DNA from: Tissierellaceae bacterium
GTDB taxonomy: Bacteria > Bacillota > Clostridia > Tissierellales > Tissierellaceae
Assembly: GCA_029264075.1 (NCBI GenBank)
Contig: JARICQ010000093.1
Location: 1-15,002 of the forward strand
Length of the DNA: 15,002 nt
Reading direction: 5' to 3'
The notes below the pieces were generated by a model. That model did not search any database, had not been told where the DNA came from, and was given only the letters and a program-made list of their open reading frames with translations. Numbering within the stretch: the first letter of the stretch is position 1; every line of letters begins with the position of its first letter. The position numbers and the translations under genes are program-made. Below, piece after piece: positions 13,748 to 15,002 of the stretch.

Positions 13748-14332
13748 ATGAAGTTTTATACTTTTGCAAGAGGATTAGTTAATATAATTTTTAAATTTAT
13801 ATATAGAATAAATGTTCATGGAAAAGAAAACATCCCAATGAGTGAGAAGCTTATTGTATGTTCCAATCATCACCACAATCTAGATCCTGTAATAATAGGA
13901 CTTATTTTCCCTAGAGAAGTATCATTTATGGCTAAAAAAGAGCTATTTGAAAATAAAGTGTTAAAGTTTATTTTGACTAAGATGGGAGCTTTTCCTGTAG
14001 ATAGAAAAGAATCAGATATCAAGGCAATCAAGAATGCTCTTCGTGTATTGAAAGAAGATGGAGTGTTAGGGATTTTCCCAGAAGGAACTAGAGTAGAAGA
14101 ATTTAATTTAGATAATGTTAAATCTGGAACCGCACTAATTAGCATAAGATCAAAATCTCGAATTTTACCATTGTATGTAGAAGGAACTTTTAAATTTCTC
14201 AGTAAGATAAATGTTTATATTGGAGAACCTATTGATTTCTCAGAGTACTATGATCAAAAGTTGGATTCAGAAACTTATTCTAAGTTAAGCAAAGATGTTT
14301 TAAAAGAAATATATACTATAAATCAAAAATAG
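13748..14332 (+). CDS. plsC: 1-acyl-sn-glycerol-3-phosphate acyltransferase
   Basis: The 194-residue enzyme acylates lysophosphatidate to phosphatidate at the membrane. Motif I is NHHHNLDP (N40 to P47; catalytic H41 and D46 of HX4D). The block SFMAKKELFENKVLKFILTKMGAFPVDRK (59-87) is motif II-like, and the substrate-binding motif FPEGTR (110-115) follows. The N terminus (FARGLVNIIFKFIYRI) is hydrophobic and may be an interfacial anchor rather than a full transmembrane helix. ATG 13748 follows AAGGGG at 13735-13740 at the end of cmk. The gene lies in the common clostridial order cmk-plsC-ispH, and its stop overlaps the ispH ribosome binding site. Confidence 0.93.
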   Translation: MKFYTFARGLVNIIFKFIYRINVHGKENIPMSEKLIVCSNHHHNLDPVIIGLIFPREVSFMAKKELFENKVLKFILTKMGAFPVDRKESDIKAIKNALRVLKEDGVLGIFPEGTRVEEFNLDNVKSGTALISIRSKSRILPLYVEGTFKFLSKINVYIGEPIDFSEYYDQKLDSETYSKLSKDVLKEIYTINQK

Positions 14333-14343
14333 GAGAGATCTTT

Positions 14344-15002
14344 GTGGAAATAATAGTAGCTTCAAATGCAGGGTTTTGTTTTGGAGTTGATCGAGCTTTC
14401 AATTTAACAGAAAAAGAGTTGTCAGATACAAAAAAATCTATGTACTCTTTGGGACCATTAATTCATAATCCTCAGGTAGTTGAATATTTTGGGAAAAAAG
14501 GACTAAAAGTTATAGATCAAGTAGAAGAATTAAAAGAAAATCCTCTAAAAAAGGACAAATTAATAATAAGATCTCACGGAGTTTCTAAGGAAGTGATATC
14601 TAAGATAAAAGATAAGAATCTAGAATTTACTGACACCACTTGCCCATATGTGAAATCAATACATAATAGGGTTGAAGAATTCAAAAATCAAGGGTATAAT
14701 ATAATAATAGTAGGAGATCCAACTCATCCTGAAGTAATAGGAATAAATGGTTGGTGTGACAATGAAGGAGATATTGTAAATTCAACTAATGAAGCTTATG
14801 ATTTAGAGAAGATGGACAGGATATGCATAGTATGTCAAACTACCTATAAAAAAGAAAACTTTGACATACTAGTTGATATTATTAAGAAGAAATCAAATGA
14901 TGTCAAAATTTTCAATACTATTTGTAATGCTACCAAGCTTCGCCAAGAATCTTGTAAGGAAATTTCATCGCAAGTAGATTTAATGATTGTAATAGGTGGA
15001 TA
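14344..15002 (+). CDS. ispH: 4-hydroxy-3-methylbut-2-enyl diphosphate reductase, truncated by window end
   Basis: The frame from GTG 14344 stays open to the window edge (219 complete codons). IspH (LytB) is the last enzyme of the MEP isoprenoid pathway, making IPP and DMAPP with a [4Fe-4S] cluster. All three cluster cysteines are present: C12 (GFCFGV), C100 (TTCPYV) and C194 (NTICNAT). Active-site residues H41, H78 (RSHGV), H128 and E130 (GDPTHPEV) are also present, as is CQTTYKKENF. AGGAGAG (14331-14337) overlaps the plsC stop and lies 6 bases from the GTG. Only the C-terminal part (from ...VIGG onward) is missing. In several Clostridia this protein is fused to an S1-type ribosomal protein; that cannot be judged here. 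Confidence 0.93.
   Translation, partial: MEIIVASNAGFCFGVDRAFNLTEKELSDTKKSMYSLGPLIHNPQVVEYFGKKGLKVIDQVEELKENPLKKDKLIIRSHGVSKEVISKIKDKNLEFTDTTCPYVKSIHNRVEEFKNQGYNIIIVGDPTHPEVIGINGWCDNEGDIVNSTNEAYDLEKMDRICIVCQTTYKKENFDILVDIIKKKSNDVKIFNTICNATKLRQESCKEISSQVDLMIVIGG

Overview
The window reads as an ordinary chromosomal stretch of an AT-rich, anaerobic, Clostridia/Tissierellia-like Bacillota. The evidence is strongly A/T-biased third codon positions, strong AGGAGG-type ribosome binding sites, frequent TTG/GTG starts, a ferredoxin-dependent 2-oxoacid oxidoreductase, and gene neighbourhoods typical of that group (xerD-punA-pdp, scpA-scpB-rluB, cmk-plsC-ispH). Every recognisable gene is on the + strand. 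I see no phage, insertion sequence, CRISPR, tRNA or rRNA. No gap between genes exceeds 300 bases; the largest is 7811-8037.

Layout. Positions 1-120 are the 3' end of a NUDIX hydrolase gene. A 112-bp gap holding a long AT-rich hairpin leads into a XerD-like tyrosine recombinase gene, then a nucleoside-salvage pair (punA, pdp). After a gap with a second, nested inverted repeat comes a tightly packed block: scpA and scpB (SMC condensin accessory subunits), a 23S rRNA pseudouridine synthase (rluB type), a small GNAT acetyltransferase, an MnmM-type tRNA methyltransferase and a biotin-independent carboxyltransferase (pyruvate carboxylase subunit B / oxaloacetate decarboxylase alpha). A strong intrinsic terminator (7829-7882) closes it. 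The next transcription unit has a good sigma-A-type promoter and encodes a four-subunit 2-oxoacid:ferredoxin oxidoreductase (korD-korA-korB-korC). It ends with an overlapping RpiR/MurR-type regulator and a second terminator. A HI0933-family flavoprotein follows with its own extended -10 promoter, then cmk, plsC and the 5' two-thirds of ispH, which runs off the window.

Functional links. punA and pdp split nucleosides by phosphorolysis. ScpA and ScpB form the SMC condensin with a partner encoded elsewhere. KorDABC couples 2-oxoacid and CoA to reduced ferredoxin, and the carboxyltransferase feeds or drains oxaloacetate, so these neighbours cover the pyruvate/oxaloacetate/2-oxoacid node. cmk, plsC and ispH cover CDP supply, phosphatidate formation and isoprenoid synthesis.

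I do not see a clearly new multi-gene system. The most unusual observation is that the XerD-like protein has lost at least two of the six catalytic residues of tyrosine recombinases (Arg I to Lys, and the His of the HxxR motif to Asn), with a shortened, rewritten beta-hairpin where the catalytic lysine should lie. The nucleophilic Tyr, the second Arg, the last His and the C-terminal tail are kept. Secondary points are two long intergenic inverted repeats, a duplicated 20-bp element with a 40-bp period at the korD promoter, and overlapping palindromes ahead of the flavoprotein promoter.
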